A stretch of DNA of 64,000 nucleotides from Fistularia commersonii (Eukaryota > Chordata > Actinopteri > Syngnathiformes > Fistulariidae): NCBI GenBank assembly GCA_037954325.1, contig JBBMNZ010000026.1:4219501-4283500 (forward strand), in the 5' to 3' direction. Position 1 is the stretch's first letter. Every line of letters begins with the position of its first letter. The notes under the pieces were generated by a model, which saw only the letters and a program-made list of their open reading frames with translations, searched no databases and had not been told where the DNA came from. Shown here piece by piece: positions 63,979 to 64,000 of the stretch. The position numbers and the translations under genes were made by a program.

Positions 63979-64000
63979 ACCAGTTCATAGGATATCATTT

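Larger units (their letters stand above)
59222..64000 (-). other. ccser1 intron upstream of exon a (partial)
   Basis: No splice-bounded frame resembling the serine-rich N-terminal region is seen, so this is read as the 3' portion of a larger intron. It holds two perfect hairpins, AAAAT units near 60328-60345 and two SINE copies. The rest is AT-rich with nothing recognised. Confidence 0.7.

Noticed and set aside
1..64000. CRISPR array, bacterial operon or defence system
   Set aside because: Repeats are microsatellites and retrotransposons, splice sites are present, and coding density is typical of a vertebrate intron region.

Overview
The window looks like 64 kb of a teleost fish genome. It has long AT-rich introns, dense microsatellites, tRNA-derived SINEs with the 3' modules common in fish, a decayed Tc1 transposon, short inverted-repeat transposons and several wrecked non-LTR retrotransposons. 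There is no bacterial-style coding density. Almost all longer open frames are chance frames or reads through simple repeats and transposon debris.

The only host gene I can support runs on the minus strand: six internal exons of ccser1 (coiled-coil serine-rich protein 1). In transcript order they are 59221-59131, 53174-53069, 37309-37135, 31873-31796, 21208-21131 and 17277-17197. All have AG/GT borders and their phases (0-1, 1-2, 2-0, 0-0, 0-0, 0-0) join into one open frame of 609 nt, 203 codons. The encoded segment begins with DVLNNLGSSELDEDDLMLDL, passes through a conserved LPFRLMQQDC block and a Ser/Pro linker, and ends in a coiled coil followed by a TQTE motif. This order matches what I recall of the C-terminal half of vertebrate CCSER1. 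The first exon(s) with the serine-rich N-terminus must lie beyond 64000, and the last exon(s) before position 1 or unrecognised in 1-17196.

Region by region. 1-17196 is sequence 3' of the last recognised exon, with two SINEs, a 46-nt C homopolymer and polypurine/polypyrimidine tracts. 17278-31795 holds a truncated SINE with a perfect 13-bp target duplication, a 286-bp inverted-repeat element and a hAT-like element. 31874-37134 holds ATGG repeats and a TTCCGG-ended element. 37310-53068 holds a (TGCG)n tract, a Tc1 element and a LINE with a textbook 5' inversion. 53175-59130 holds a second TTCCGG element, a SINE, an RTE-like LINE interrupted by another LINE, and a tRNA-Ala-like SINE. 59222-64000 holds two perfect hairpins and two long SINE copies.

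The most noteworthy observations are the exon chain itself; a (AC)33 tract starting 11 nt inside the intron after the 175-bp exon; an LC8-type RTTQT motif in the last exon; the inverted LINE whose two halves meet near the same point of the coding sequence; and the LINE-in-LINE insertion with a 10-bp duplication. I did not find a new multi-gene system.
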